A DNA stretch of 64,000 nucleotides from Chitinophagaceae bacterium (GCA_019747705.1 JAIEQM010000026.1:1-64000), one strand, 5' to 3'. Positions 27,404 through 36,935 are shown, counted from the stretch's first letter. The notes: generated by a model not told the origin, from the letters alone. Numbers and translations are program-made.

Positions 27404-28393
27404 GTGTTTACGTTTGAATATACATACCCTGATTATGAATTGCTGATTGGCGCCATTGCCGAAAAAATGAATACCCGCCTTAAAGAAGGATGGTTATTCA
27501 TTCCCCCGGAGTATGCCAAAGGATATATCCGTTTTATAAAACTCCCCAACGGGCTGCAGGTAAATATTATCAACTTTACAGCCACTACCGACTGGTTTTT
27601 TCATCGTATCAAATCAGATACAGAATATTATACGCTGCGTTTTGACCAGATTACAACATCCGGCAATCTTGAAGTGGGGATTGGTGAAGATAAAGTGGAG
27701 CGTACCAATCAAACCCTTGCTATTGCCTATTTAACCAGCTCTTTGAACGATTGGCATTATCATGCCACAACGGGTACCACCATTAAAGGTGTAAATGTTC
27801 TTGTTTCAAAAGAAGAACTGGGGCAGCAACTGGGTATTGATGTGCTTGAAAATATTTTGCCGGCTTATATTTCATTAAAAAGCCGCAGCGTAACCATGGA
27901 GCCGCTGGATTCTTATTACATGGAACTGATGAATGAAATAATGGCTGAGGAGCCGGATACCGCCTTTCCGGATTTGTATGTAATGAACAGGGTGCAATTG
28001 CTGGCAGAGCGTTTTTTCAGCCGCATCCGCACAAGAGTGGAAATTGCCGATGTGGAATCGAAACTAAAAACAGATGATATTACCGTGATTATGGAAGTGG
28101 AAAAATTTATGCTTCATGATTTTTCAAAGAAGCCGCCTTCCATCAACCAGCTTTCACGAAAAGCGGCAATGAGCGCCACTAAGTTTAAAAATTTATTTAA
28201 AGCAGTGTATGGCACACCGGTGTATGAATACTACCAGCAAAAGAGAATGCAGAAAGCAGCAGGAATGCTGGGTACGGGAAAGTATTCAGTAAAAGAAGCT
28301 GCTGCCAGTGTGGGTTATAATAATACCAGCAATTTTTCCGCAGCATTTAAAAAGCAGTATAAAATAATGCCGCATGAATACCGAACATCGTAA
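27404..28393 (+). CDS. AraC-family transcriptional regulator (copy 1)
   Basis: A 329-residue regulator; the only start before residue 22 is the GTG at 27404, which gives the same N-terminal register as the neighbouring paralogue. A variable N-terminal sensory domain (about 1-215) is followed by a C-terminal double helix-turn-helix (about 235-329) with LSRKAAMSATKFKNLFKAVYG and the second motif AAASVGYNNTSNFSAAFKKQY. Adjacent to and sequence-related to the AraC gene at 28444, so the pair arose by tandem duplication. Effector and targets are unknown. Confidence 0.88.
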   Translation: MFTFEYTYPDYELLIGAIAEKMNTRLKEGWLFIPPEYAKGYIRFIKLPNGLQVNIINFTATTDWFFHRIKSDTEYYTLRFDQITTSGNLEVGIGEDKVERTNQTLAIAYLTSSLNDWHYHATTGTTIKGVNVLVSKEELGQQLGIDVLENILPAYISLKSRSVTMEPLDSYYMELMNEIMAEEPDTAFPDLYVMNRVQLLAERFFSRIRTRVEIADVESKLKTDDITVIMEVEKFMLHDFSKKPPSINQLSRKAAMSATKFKNLFKAVYGTPVYEYYQQKRMQKAAGMLGTGKYSVKEAAASVGYNNTSNFSAAFKKQYKIMPHEYRTS

Positions 28394-28398
28394 TTTTG
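28391..28398 (+). promoter_or_regulatory. -7 promoter box (TAATTTTG) between the AraC paralogues
   Basis: TAATTTTG overlaps the stop codon of the first AraC gene and lies 46 nt before the chosen ATG of the second, so the second gene probably has its own promoter. Confidence 0.45.
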
Positions 28399-28443
28399 TA
28401 TGATTTTTTAATTTCGGTAAAGGATAACAATCGATTTAAAGTA

Positions 28444-29448
28444 ATGCTGCACATTTCTTATAACGACAACACATATACAACCTTCTTCCCCAGGATCGCA
28501 GAGCTTTTTTCAGCAAAGTTTCAGCAGAACCGCATTGAACTGCCTTCAAAAACCGGAAAAGGGCATATGGAAATTATTCCGCTGGGCGACGGTATCCACG
28601 CAGCCATTAATGACTATACTTTAAATGAGGATATTAAATTTTGCCGTAAGAAAACAGCTGAACCTTTCTTTATCCTTCACTTTGATGAAATGAGAAGTGA
28701 GAAAAATTTTATGATGCGGCTGGATGGTGAACTGATGAAAACAAAAGGCCATGCCATTACCGGCGCCATGCTTACCTGCAGTTTATTTGACCTCTGTTAT
28801 ACGTTACCTGCCAATACCACCAAACGGAGTATTAACATCATCCTTACAAAAGAATGGATAAAGAAATACCTCAACATGGGGCTTGATGAAGATGATATTT
28901 GCAACAACTATTTTAACTTAAAAATTCAGCACCTGAATATTGAACCTTTTAATGCTGAATACAGAACCTATTTTAACCAGGTGTTTGATACGCCTGAGCA
29001 GAAACCTATGCGTCAGTTGCACATGCGGAATGCCATCATGATGCTGATTGAAATCTACTTCAGCCGGCTGCAGCGGAAAGTAAAAGCTGTACAGGAATCA
29101 CCCGTGCGCAAAATGAATACCAGTGATCTGTATAAACTTATGGAAGTGGAAAATATGCTGGTAAAAGATTTTTCAAAAGCGCCACCCACTATTGTTGACC
29201 TTGCAGCTTATACACAAATGAGTGTTTCCAAATTAAAATCGTCCTTTAAACAGGTATATGGCACGGGCATTTATGAATATTTTCAGAAGAACCGGATGCG
29301 TAAAGCAAAGAGCATGTTATCATCTCACGGCTACACCATAAAAGAAGTGGGTTTGCAACTGGGTTATACCAACCTCAGCAATTTTTCACTGGCATTTAAA
29401 AAAGAATTTGGCTTACTCCCCAGCCAGTTGAAAATTTCCAATCATTAA
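28444..29448 (+). CDS. AraC-family transcriptional regulator (copy 2)
   Basis: From ATG 28444 the product has 334 residues and lines up with copy 1 (both begin with a short strand followed by IAELFSAKF/IAEKMNTRL-like helices). A TTG at 28396 would overlap the promoter box. The C-terminal domain has LAAYTQMSVSKLKSSFKQVYG and GLQLGYTNLSNFSLAFKKEF, the two AraC helix-turn-helix motifs. N-terminal ligand domain is not identifiable. Confidence 0.88.
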   Translation: MLHISYNDNTYTTFFPRIAELFSAKFQQNRIELPSKTGKGHMEIIPLGDGIHAAINDYTLNEDIKFCRKKTAEPFFILHFDEMRSEKNFMMRLDGELMKTKGHAITGAMLTCSLFDLCYTLPANTTKRSINIILTKEWIKKYLNMGLDEDDICNNYFNLKIQHLNIEPFNAEYRTYFNQVFDTPEQKPMRQLHMRNAIMMLIEIYFSRLQRKVKAVQESPVRKMNTSDLYKLMEVENMLVKDFSKAPPTIVDLAAYTQMSVSKLKSSFKQVYGTGIYEYFQKNRMRKAKSMLSSHGYTIKEVGLQLGYTNLSNFSLAFKKEFGLLPSQLKISNH

Positions 29449-29638
29449 AAAAAAGGGATTTACATGTGCAACCCCTGCAGATGCTTTGGCATCTCAGTAC
29501 CTGAATGTTTTAAATGTCTCTTCTCAGTTATACTTTGAATCCGCTTTGTAAAATCATTCTGTAAAAGAAGGATGTGCAGTTTAATGCATATTGCCCGGTA
29601 TTTACTGATCCGTCTCTTTGTAAACCATCACTGTACCA

Positions 29639-29670
29639 AAAGAGGCCTGTTAACGGGCCTCTTTATTTAT
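29639..29670 (+). terminator. Rho-independent terminator
   Basis: Perfect 9-bp stem AAAGAGGCC/GGCCTCTTT with an 8-nt loop followed by ATTTAT, about 190 nt after the second AraC gene. It may end that transcript or a short RNA between them. Confidence 0.85.
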
Positions 29671-29699
29671 ATCTTATTGCGGATGATTATATCAAGTAG

Positions 29700-29812
29700 A
29701 CATTAAAACTAATTGTCATCCCGACGAAGGAGGGATGTGTTAGTCATTAGCAATACTGTTCAGCAGATGTCTCCTTCGTCGACAGGACAATAAAGTTTAG
29801 CAGTTTTAATGT
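29700..29812. repeat. MITE-like palindromic element, GTCATCCCGACGAAGGAG core
   Basis: Perfect 11-bp terminal arms ACATTAAAACT/AGTTTTAATGT bound 113 bp. Inside, GTCATCCCGACGAAGGAG and, on the other side, CTCCTTCGTCGACAGGAC are imperfect inverted copies. The core resembles the element at 60379-60507 (GTCATTTCGACGTAAGGAG) and a repeat motif I recognise from many Bacteroidota intergenic regions. Confidence 0.75.
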
Positions 29813-29820
29813 AATTGGCA

Positions 29821-30620
29821 TTAATTGGAAAAGCGAAAAACGATTCCCAGCCTGAACTGCAATTGCTGCAACGGACTGTTGTACACACGGGCAATGGTGT
29901 GATTGTGAATATTATTGGTGTTTACATTAATAAACGGAACCGCCCATTCTTTACTTGCATCATTAGCAGGAGAGGCAGCAGGATTAACCTGTTGCAACTG
30001 TTTTACGTTTACATAATCTATATTTCCGCCCTGCACAGATGTAACTGAAAAGTTTAGCAATATCCCTTCTGTGTTTCTGTTGAAATCATGGCTGTTGCTA
30101 ACGAGATGCATCATGAAGCAGGCGCCATAACCCCACACCATAGTTCTTCTTTTAAAAGTTACTTCATCTTCAGGCGGTGCACAATCATCACTGCCGCCAA
30201 CAGCATCTTCCATTACATTAATTTTTACACGGGTGCCCATGGTTTGCCTTCCGCCCAGGGCCATTACATAAGGAACAATTTTTGTGTTTTTGGTAAACTC
30301 ATAACGCAGGTTAAGGTGAGAGAAACTGGCGAAGTTGATATAATTCACCATAAATTCAGTGGGCGTCCGCACCACATCATTCTGAAAGGTTTGGGAAACA
30401 CGCTCTTTACCATAACGCCCGCTGCCCAACTCAAGCGAAGTAACCAGTTTGTTTTTTTAAACAGGAAGCCGGTAGCCTATGCCCGTTGCGTAACCATGAG
30501 CGCCATTAATATTATTATTCATACTGCCAAGGGGTGTTTGATTGGAGTAGCCCATTCCCATTTCCGGGCCATTAAATTTTGCGAACAGAAGATAAGTGCG
30601 GCGAGTAGCAGTTGTTTCAT
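29821..30620 (-). pseudogene. Outer membrane beta-barrel protein, broken by a frameshift and an in-frame stop
   Basis: A signal peptide MKQLLLAALIFCSQNLMA begins at 30620 but the frame ends early. One missing base near 30566-30570 (a GGG run on the plus strand, CCC on the coding strand) restores the frame EMGMGYSNQTPLGSMNNN, which runs into a TAA at 30459-30457 and then continues as LVTSLELGSGRYG to the end at 29821. The rest is amphipathic strand sequence ending RLGIVFRFSN, typical of a barrel C-terminus. Restored length would be about 265 residues. Genuine decay or consensus errors are both possible. Confidence 0.8.
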
Positions 30621-30727
30621 AAAGAAAGTTTTTGGTGATGTATGAAAGTTACACAACAGAAAACAATTTTGTTGAAGCAACCCTGTTAAAAAACCATCAA
30701 TAACATATTTGTTGAAACAATTCAAAA

Positions 30728-31549
30728 TTAAACAACTGCTTTCCTCAACGTAACCAATTGCTGTAACAATCCTTCCAGCAAATCCAAACGAAGCATATTG
30801 GCGCCATCACTTAATGCTTTGGAAGGATCGGGATGCGTTTCAATAAACAAACCATCAGCGCCTGTGGCTATAGCAGCTTTTGCAATAGTGCTTATGAGTT
30901 GCGGATTGCCTCCTGTTACACCTGTGGTTTGATTGGGTTGTTGCAGTGCATGTGTGCAATCCATAATTACGGGAGTACCATGTTCTTTCATCCAGGGAAT
31001 ATTTCTGTAATCCACCACCAAATCAGTATAACCAAACGTTGTACCCCGTTCAGTAAGCATTACATGGTTGTTACCGGCTTTATTAATTTTATCAACTGCA
31101 AATTTCATGGAAGGGCCGCTGAGGAACTGTCCTTTTTTTACGTTTACTATTTTTCCTGTTGCAGCAGCAGCGATTAATAAATCAGTTTGGCGGCAGAGAA
31201 AAGCCGGGATTTGTAATACATCAACATACTTAGCTGCTTCTGCTGCTTCATCATGTGCATGAATATCAGATGTGGTGGGGAGATGATATGTTTCACCCAC
31301 TTTTTTTATCAAACTCAATCCTGTTTCATCACCCAATCCTGTAAAGGAAGAAGCGCTGGTACGGTTAGCTTTGCGGTAGGATGCTTTAAAAATATAAGGA
31401 ATGCCAAGGTTCTTGCAGATGGTTGAAACTTTACTTGCTACTTCCATCACCAGTTCTTCGTTTTCTACAATACAGGGGCCTGCAATAAGAAAAAAGTTTT
31501 TTTCGTTGTATGACTGCTGGCTGAATAAATCTTTGAGGAATTGTTGCAT
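30728..31549 (-). CDS. kdsA: 3-deoxy-8-phosphooctulonate (KDO-8P) synthase
   Basis: Condenses phosphoenolpyruvate with arabinose 5-phosphate for the Kdo sugar of lipopolysaccharide. The 273-residue length is normal. Motifs are FFLIAGPCIVEN near residue 19-30, KASYRKANRTSASSFTGLG, the phosphate-binding region LTERGTTFGY and MDCTHALQQP. The Cys in AGPC (residue 26) occupies the position that marks metal-dependent (class II) KdsA enzymes; the metal-free E. coli enzyme has Asn there. A TACCTTTG box ends 5 nt before the ATG. Confidence 0.95.
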   Translation of the reverse strand: MQQFLKDLFSQQSYNEKNFFLIAGPCIVENEELVMEVASKVSTICKNLGIPYIFKASYRKANRTSASSFTGLGDETGLSLIKKVGETYHLPTTSDIHAHDEAAEAAKYVDVLQIPAFLCRQTDLLIAAAATGKIVNVKKGQFLSGPSMKFAVDKINKAGNNHVMLTERGTTFGYTDLVVDYRNIPWMKEHGTPVIMDCTHALQQPNQTTGVTGGNPQLISTIAKAAIATGADGLFIETHPDPSKALSDGANMLRLDLLEGLLQQLVTLRKAVV

Positions 31550-31906
31550 GGGGGCAAAGGTAAAGATTTGAGATTTGTCACTTTTTGCTTCTCCAAAAAG
31601 TAACCAAAAAGGAGCCCGAAAACCAATATACAGCCTGGTTTTCGGATTGCGCCCTGATTAAGCTTTTTACTACTGTAGTGAATTACAAATTAATTCTACT
31701 CATCATCCTATGTGCAGCAGTTTGATATTGTTTAAAAAGTAAAACTACAGTTTAGTAAATGATGCCATGGAAAACTAACCGATAAAACGAGCGTGGCAAG
31801 GGACGATGCTCAATGAACAGAACGCCGGTAACCAAAAACAACAACCATTCAAACAATGATGATGTTTGATATTCAGTTTTACTCTATCTTTCTGCAAATA
31901 TTTTTT
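31550..31906. other. Gap between divergent kdsA and molybdenum hydroxylase genes
   Basis: 357 bases containing the kdsA promoter, two inverted repeats (ACTTTTT/AAAAAGT near 31580-31603 and CCGAAAACC/GGTTTTCGG near 31617-31647) and a copy of a GCATCGTCCCTTGC-type dispersed repeat (about 31787-31836, minus orientation) also present near 42504-42545. No gene was found; an ATG at 31856 is rejected as the start of the next gene. Confidence 0.55.
31555..31562 (-). promoter_or_regulatory. -7 promoter box (TACCTTTG) of kdsA
   Basis: On the minus strand TACCTTTG is followed by CCCCC and then the kdsA ATG. A 5-nt distance to the start codon implies an almost leaderless transcript. Confidence 0.6.
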
Positions 31907-32371
31907 ATGGCGTCTTATCAATTAAACATCAACAATCAGCAATACAAGGCAGAGGCAGAGCCCGATACACCACTGCTTTGGATACTCCGTGAGTGGCTTG
32001 ATTTAACCGGAACCAAATTCGGCTGCGGTGTAAATACCTGCGGCGCCTGTAATGTATTGATGAACGGAAGAACAGTGCGGAGTTGCCAGGTGCAGGTGCG
32101 TTCCTGTACAGGTATCAACATCACCACCATTGAAGGATTGAGCGCTGATGGTTCGCATCCCGTGCAACGTGCATGGGAAGAAATGAGTGTGCCGCAATGC
32201 GGTTATTGTCAGCCCGGGCAGATGCTGGCGCTTACAGGTTTACTCAATCAAAACAAACAACCAACGGATGAACAGATTGATGCAGTTATGAGCCAGCAGT
32301 TGTGCAGGTGCGGTACGTATCACCGTATTGAAAAAGCAGTGAAGCGGGCAATTGAACTTTCCAATCAATAA
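31907..32371 (+). CDS. [2Fe-2S] subunit of a molybdenum hydroxylase (IorA-like)
   Basis: The small electron-transfer subunit, 154 residues from ATG 31907; starting at 31856 would add a hydrophobic leader not usual in the family. An N-terminal plant-type ferredoxin motif (GCGVNTCGACNVLMNGRTVRSC) and the second cluster (CGYCQPGQM then LCRCGTYHRI) are complete. It passes electrons from the large molybdopterin subunit encoded 9 nt downstream. Resembles isoquinoline 1-oxidoreductase/aldehyde dehydrogenase alpha subunits; the substrate is unknown. Confidence 0.94.
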   Translation: MASYQLNINNQQYKAEAEPDTPLLWILREWLDLTGTKFGCGVNTCGACNVLMNGRTVRSCQVQVRSCTGINITTIEGLSADGSHPVQRAWEEMSVPQCGYCQPGQMLALTGLLNQNKQPTDEQIDAVMSQQLCRCGTYHRIEKAVKRAIELSNQ

Positions 32372-32380
32372 ATTTTTATT

Positions 32381-34600
32381 ATGCAAAAAATAAAAATCAG
32401 CAGAAAAGAATTTATAACATCAACCTCTTTTGCAGGAAGCGGATTGATGCTTGGTTTTTTATTGCCGGGCATCAAAGCCTTTGCACAAACAACCAACGAA
32501 CCCTGTGAATTTTTTAAACCCAATGCTTTTTTGAAGATTGATACAAAAGGCAGCATCACTATTTATGTGGCACGCCAGGAAATGGGGCAGGGAGTAAACA
32601 CATCATTACCCATGATTGTGGCTGATGAAATGGATGCTGACTGGCGAAAAGTAAAAACTGAAATTGCTCCTTTTGGTTCTTTGCCGGAAGGTTCGCATGA
32701 TACAGGCGGCAGCCAGAGTGTGTTAACTGATTTTACTTCTTTACGCAAAGCAGGCGCTGTTGCAAAAACGATGCTGATTGCTGCTGCTGCAAAACTCTGG
32801 AATACAACACCGGATAAATGTGCAGCGGATGCTGGTGAAGTGGTGAACACCGTAAACATGCAGCGGATTGCTTATGGTGATTTGGTTTGTGAAGCTGCTA
32901 AACTGGAAGTACCTAAAGAAGTAACGCTCAAAAGCCCGAAAGATTTTAAGCTTATTGGAAAAGAACAACGCAAGAATAATTTAAAAGATATTCTCACCGG
33001 TAAAACAAAGTATGGAATTGATTTGAAAATACCGGGAATGTTATACGCTTCAGTTGAACGCTGTCTGGTGCCTGGCGGTACATTGGTAAGTGTTGACGAC
33101 AGTGAAGCAATGAAACTTCCGGGTGTGGTAAAAGTTGTTACGTACAAAGGTACGGGAGCGCCTATGCATGTACGTGATGGTGTGGCAGTAGTGGCCAAAA
33201 ATATCTGGACGGCCATGAAGGCAAGAAAGTTGCTCAAAATAAAATGGGACGAAGGAACAAAGAATAAACAAAACACCACTGCTTTGTTTCAGCAAATGGT
33301 TGCACGTTCTCAGCAAAAACCAACCATTGAAAAATTTAAGAAAGGTGATATTTCAAAATTTGCAACAACACCTTCTAATTCCATTGCTGCAGTTTATAAA
33401 GCACCATTCCTGGCACATGCAACCATGGAGCCCATTAATTTTATTGCAAGTGTAAAAGATGGTGTATGTGAAGTGTGGGGCGGTTTGCAATTGCCCGACT
33501 GGACGGTGAATGAACTGGTAAAGCAATGCGGACTTAAAAAAGAAAACATTAAAGTAAATCTTGCGTTGATGGGCGGAGGCTTTGGAAGAAGACTTCATTT
33601 TGAATTTGCCATTGAAGCGGTGAAGATTTCACAATTGGTAAACGCTCCTGTAAAACTGATTAATAACAGAACAGATGATATCCGGTTTGATAATTTCCGC
33701 CCGGCCAATGTACATCGTTTGCAGGCTTCCTGGGATGCAAAAGGAACTTTACAAACATGGTATCATCATGTGTTGAGTACATCAATTGCTGTAATGACAG
33801 ATGGGCCTGATACAAAGAACATGGCCGAAAACCTGGGTGGCGCCGACAGTGATTTTTATTATGATGTGCCCAATGTAACCACCGGTTATTCGCATGTTGA
33901 TTTTAATATCAACCGTGGATGGTTGCGTTCTGTTGAAATATGTATGAACAGTTTTCCCATTGAATGTTTTATTGATGAAGTGGCAAGAAAGCTGAAGAAA
34001 GATCCGCTGGCTTATCGTTTATCATTGCTCGACGGAAGACCGATGTTTATGACAGATGAAGGTCCCGGCGCCATGAAACAATACCCCCAACGGATTGCCA
34101 ATGTATTAAAACTGGCGGCAGAAAAAATAGGATACAGTAAACCAAGAAAGAAAAATCATTTTATTGGTGTGGCTACACATTCTTTCATTTTTGCAAAATC
34201 TTATGCCGCACATGCCATTGAAATTGAAATGCTGGGGCCGAAAAAATTCCGCATAGTTAAAGTAGTGGGCGCTATTGATTGCGGTATTGTTGTAAACCCT
34301 GATGGATTAAGAAACCAGATGGAAGGTGGAATTGCTTTTGCATTGCAGCAGGCTTTGAAAGGAGAAATAACTGTTGTAAACAGCAGGGTAGTGCAGGATG
34401 GTTTTAATGGATTTGAATTACTGCGTTACAGTGAAATGCCACCGGTTGAAATTTATACCATAGAAAGTGAAGAAGAACCGGGTGGTGTAGGCGAAGTGGG
34501 TTTGCCCACCGTTGCTCCCGCTTTATGCAATGCATTAGCTGCTGCCGGTGCAAGATCAAGAACATTGCCTATACGGAATGAAGGATTTGAGTGGGTGTGA
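32381..34600 (+). CDS. Molybdopterin-binding subunit of xanthine dehydrogenase family (IorB-like)
   Basis: A 739-residue catalytic subunit. The N-terminus (SRKEFITSTSFAGSGLMLG) looks like a Tat-type signal with an RK rather than RR pair, so export is likely but not certain. Family motifs: RQEMGQGVNTSLPMIVADE, SHDTGGSQSV, GGGFGRRLHFEF and the C-terminal EEPGGVGEVGLPTVAP with the catalytic Glu in its usual place. Together with the upstream 2Fe-2S protein it forms an IorAB-type hydroxylase; there is no FAD subunit nearby. Substrate unknown. Confidence 0.93.
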   Translation: MQKIKISRKEFITSTSFAGSGLMLGFLLPGIKAFAQTTNEPCEFFKPNAFLKIDTKGSITIYVARQEMGQGVNTSLPMIVADEMDADWRKVKTEIAPFGSLPEGSHDTGGSQSVLTDFTSLRKAGAVAKTMLIAAAAKLWNTTPDKCAADAGEVVNTVNMQRIAYGDLVCEAAKLEVPKEVTLKSPKDFKLIGKEQRKNNLKDILTGKTKYGIDLKIPGMLYASVERCLVPGGTLVSVDDSEAMKLPGVVKVVTYKGTGAPMHVRDGVAVVAKNIWTAMKARKLLKIKWDEGTKNKQNTTALFQQMVARSQQKPTIEKFKKGDISKFATTPSNSIAAVYKAPFLAHATMEPINFIASVKDGVCEVWGGLQLPDWTVNELVKQCGLKKENIKVNLALMGGGFGRRLHFEFAIEAVKISQLVNAPVKLINNRTDDIRFDNFRPANVHRLQASWDAKGTLQTWYHHVLSTSIAVMTDGPDTKNMAENLGGADSDFYYDVPNVTTGYSHVDFNINRGWLRSVEICMNSFPIECFIDEVARKLKKDPLAYRLSLLDGRPMFMTDEGPGAMKQYPQRIANVLKLAAEKIGYSKPRKKNHFIGVATHSFIFAKSYAAHAIEIEMLGPKKFRIVKVVGAIDCGIVVNPDGLRNQMEGGIAFALQQALKGEITVVNSRVVQDGFNGFELLRYSEMPPVEIYTIESEEEPGGVGEVGLPTVAPALCNALAAAGARSRTLPIRNEGFEWV

Positions 34601-34644
34601 AGCTGAAATAATTGTGAGATTCAAAATACTTTTCTACTTACAAC

Positions 34645-34652
34645 TATATTTG
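34645..34652 (+). promoter_or_regulatory. -7 promoter box (TATATTTG)
   Basis: TATATTTG matches TAnnTTTG and ends 18 nt before the ATG of the epimerase-like gene at 34671. Confidence 0.45.
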
Positions 34653-34670
34653 CAGCTTTAACAGCTTGCT

Positions 34671-35609
34671 ATGGTTAAAGAAAAAATTCTCGTTATTGGT
34701 GCATCCGGGCAAATAGGAGTGGAGCTTACAATGGCGCTCCGTAAAATTTATGGTAATGCCAATGTAATTGCATCAGATTTAAGAGAGCAAAATCCGTTAC
34801 TCGTGGGGACAGGGCCTTATGTAAGTCTCGATGTAATGAACAAAGAAATGCTGCATGTACAAGTCATCCGGCAAAACATCACACAGATTTATTTACTGGC
34901 TGCTATCCTTTCTGCAACGGGAGAAAAAAATCCCAACCTTGCCTGGAACTTAAATATGACGGGTTTATTAAATGTACTCGACATTGCAAGAGAAGAGAAG
35001 CTCCACAAAGTTTATTGGCCAAGCTCCATTGCTGTATTTGGTCCAACTTCTCCAAAACAAAATTGTCCGCAACAAACAATCATTGAACCAACAACTGTTT
35101 ATGGCATCAGTAAATATGCAGGTGAGTTTTGGTGCAATTATTATTTTCAACGGTTTGGGGTGGATGTAAGGAGTCTTCGCTATCCCGGTTTAATTTCTTA
35201 CAAGAGTGCGCCCGGCGGTGGTACTACCGATTATGCTGTTGAAATTTTTCATGAAGCCATTGAAGAAAATAAATACGAATGTTTTTTGAAAGAAGATACC
35301 TATTTGCCCATGATGTATATGCCCGATGCTATTAAAGCAACATTGGAATTAATGGAAGCGCCGGCTGAGAAAATTTCTGTTCGGCATTCCTACAATATTT
35401 CATCTATGAGTTTTTCGCCCAAAGAAATTGCTGCTGAAATTTCGAAACATAAACCCGGCTTTTCCATTTCTTACAAACCCGATTACCGTCAAAACATTGC
35501 CAATAGCTGGCCGCAAAGTATTGATGACAGTGTTGCGAGAGCCGACTGGGGCTGGCAGCATGATTATGATTTGGCAAGGATGACAAAAGATATGTTTGAA
35601 AATTTATAA
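34671..35609 (+). CDS. NAD-dependent epimerase-like L-threonine 3-dehydrogenase
   Basis: A 312-residue extended short-chain dehydrogenase. The NAD-binding GASGQIG is at residues 9-15, and the YGISKYAGE segment (catalytic YxxxK near 143-147) is intact. Sequence features such as WPSSIAVFGP, RYPGLISYKSAPGGGTTDYA and the LPMMYMPDAI segment match the SDR-type threonine dehydrogenase found in Bacteroidota (and animals) rather than UDP-galactose epimerase. It would oxidise L-threonine to 2-amino-3-ketobutyrate. The Kbl ligase partner is not in the window. Confidence 0.85.
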   Translation: MVKEKILVIGASGQIGVELTMALRKIYGNANVIASDLREQNPLLVGTGPYVSLDVMNKEMLHVQVIRQNITQIYLLAAILSATGEKNPNLAWNLNMTGLLNVLDIAREEKLHKVYWPSSIAVFGPTSPKQNCPQQTIIEPTTVYGISKYAGEFWCNYYFQRFGVDVRSLRYPGLISYKSAPGGGTTDYAVEIFHEAIEENKYECFLKEDTYLPMMYMPDAIKATLELMEAPAEKISVRHSYNISSMSFSPKEIAAEISKHKPGFSISYKPDYRQNIANSWPQSIDDSVARADWGWQHDYDLARMTKDMFENL

Positions 35610-35716
35610 GGATCATTTCAAAAAAATATCTGAACCTGCCGGAAGTTTGATGTAGCAGCAAACCTAATGAGTTTGCGTTGTTTACAGTCAAGTATAGCAT
35701 TTGCAACACATACATT

Positions 35717-36879
35717 ATGAAAAAGTTATTTATACTATTATTCGTGACTGCAAGTTTTATCAACTGCAGAAAAAAGCAAACACAGAACATACAAAACCCC
35801 GTTGAAACGGGTTTCATTTTTACCATACCAACTCTGTCAAAAGGCGTAAACCTCAGCAATTGGTTTAATGATTACAGCGATCCATCACAATACAACACCA
35901 GGTTTACAGCATCTTCTTTTCAGCAAATAAAATCAGCCGGGTTTACTTATGTGCGTGTGCCCATTGGCAATTCCATTTTATACAATGGGGCAAACCCTTC
36001 ACAGTTAAATACAGTACATCTTCAAAAAGTGGATGCTGGTATTCAGTCTGCTATTAATGCGGGCTTGGGGTAACCATTAACCTGCATCCAGGGAAAAATG
36101 ATATGGACAGTTTACTGGCGGCTGATGCAGCCACTGTTGCAAAAGTTGCTGCTTACTGGAAAGCAATGGCGGCTTACTTTAAAAAATACCCCGCAGATAA
36201 ATTATTTTTTGAAGTGTATAATGAGCCGCATGCAAGTGCAGGAGGATTAACAACGAAACCTAAAACATGGTGGCAAAATGTGCAGGAGCAATTGGTAGCA
36301 GCCATACGCTCTGAAACCACTGACCATTACATTATTGTTGGTGGTGAAGGTTGGAATAATATTGAAGGATTGCTTTTACTGCAACCGTATAATCATCCAA
36401 AGCTTATTTATAATTTTCATTTTTATGATCCGTTTTTGTTTACACACCAGGGCGCTGCATGGGTGGGATGGGAAGCAGCATTAAATGCAAGAAATGTTCC
36501 TTATCCTTCAAGCCCTGAAGCGGTGGCGCCGGTAATTGCACAAACAATAAACCAGAGTACAAAAGATGCATTGAGCTGGTATGGAAGCCAGCGCTACAAT
36601 ATTGATTCATTGGATAAATGGGTAAAGCTTGCTGCCGACTGGGCTGCACAAAAAAATGTATTGCTCATTTGTAATGAGTTTGGTTCTTATAAACTGTATG
36701 CACCCCGGCAAAGCAGGATGAGCTATTTAAAAGATATACGCACTGTGCTGGAAAAAAATAAAATTGGCTGGGCTATGTGGGAATATGATGAAGGTTTTGG
36801 TTTGATTGATTATACCGGCGGCAACCGCAACAATCCTGTACTGGATACGGATATTGCTGCAGCCTTGGGCCTGCGCTGA
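35717..36879 (+). pseudogene. GH5-family cellulase lipoprotein, frameshifted at a G-run
   Basis: Two overlapping parts of one glycoside hydrolase. The first (ATG 35717) has a lipoprotein signal ending SFINC and the region LSKGVNLSNWFND...YVRVPIGNS. It is cut by TAA at 36071 right after GGGG (36067-36070). Adding one G restores GLGVTINLHPGKNDMDSLL and links to the second part, which has the acid/base EVYNEPH and the nucleophile region ICNEFGSY typical of GH5. Restored protein is about 388 residues and would hydrolyse beta-glucans. The single-base lesion in a homopolymer may be a sequencing artefact. Confidence 0.85.
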
Positions 36880-36935
36880 TGAACTTTGTCATTCATGTGA
36901 CGTAAATTTCTCTGTTTTCTGTTTATTTTGCAACC

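Larger units (their letters stand above)
29449..29820. other. Gap holding a terminator, a short-hairpin segment and a palindromic repeat
   Basis: Between the AraC gene and a decayed outer membrane gene. 29460-29640 contains an AGATGC/GCATCT hairpin with TTTG loop near 29489-29504 and no open frame; an sRNA or long 3' UTR is possible but no good promoter box was seen. A terminator (29639-29670) and a repeat element (29700-29812) fill the rest. Confidence 0.5.

Noticed and set aside
30088..30645. 185-codon plus-strand frame opposite the broken barrel gene
   Set aside because: Overlaps the better supported minus-strand outer membrane protein sequence and has no domain.
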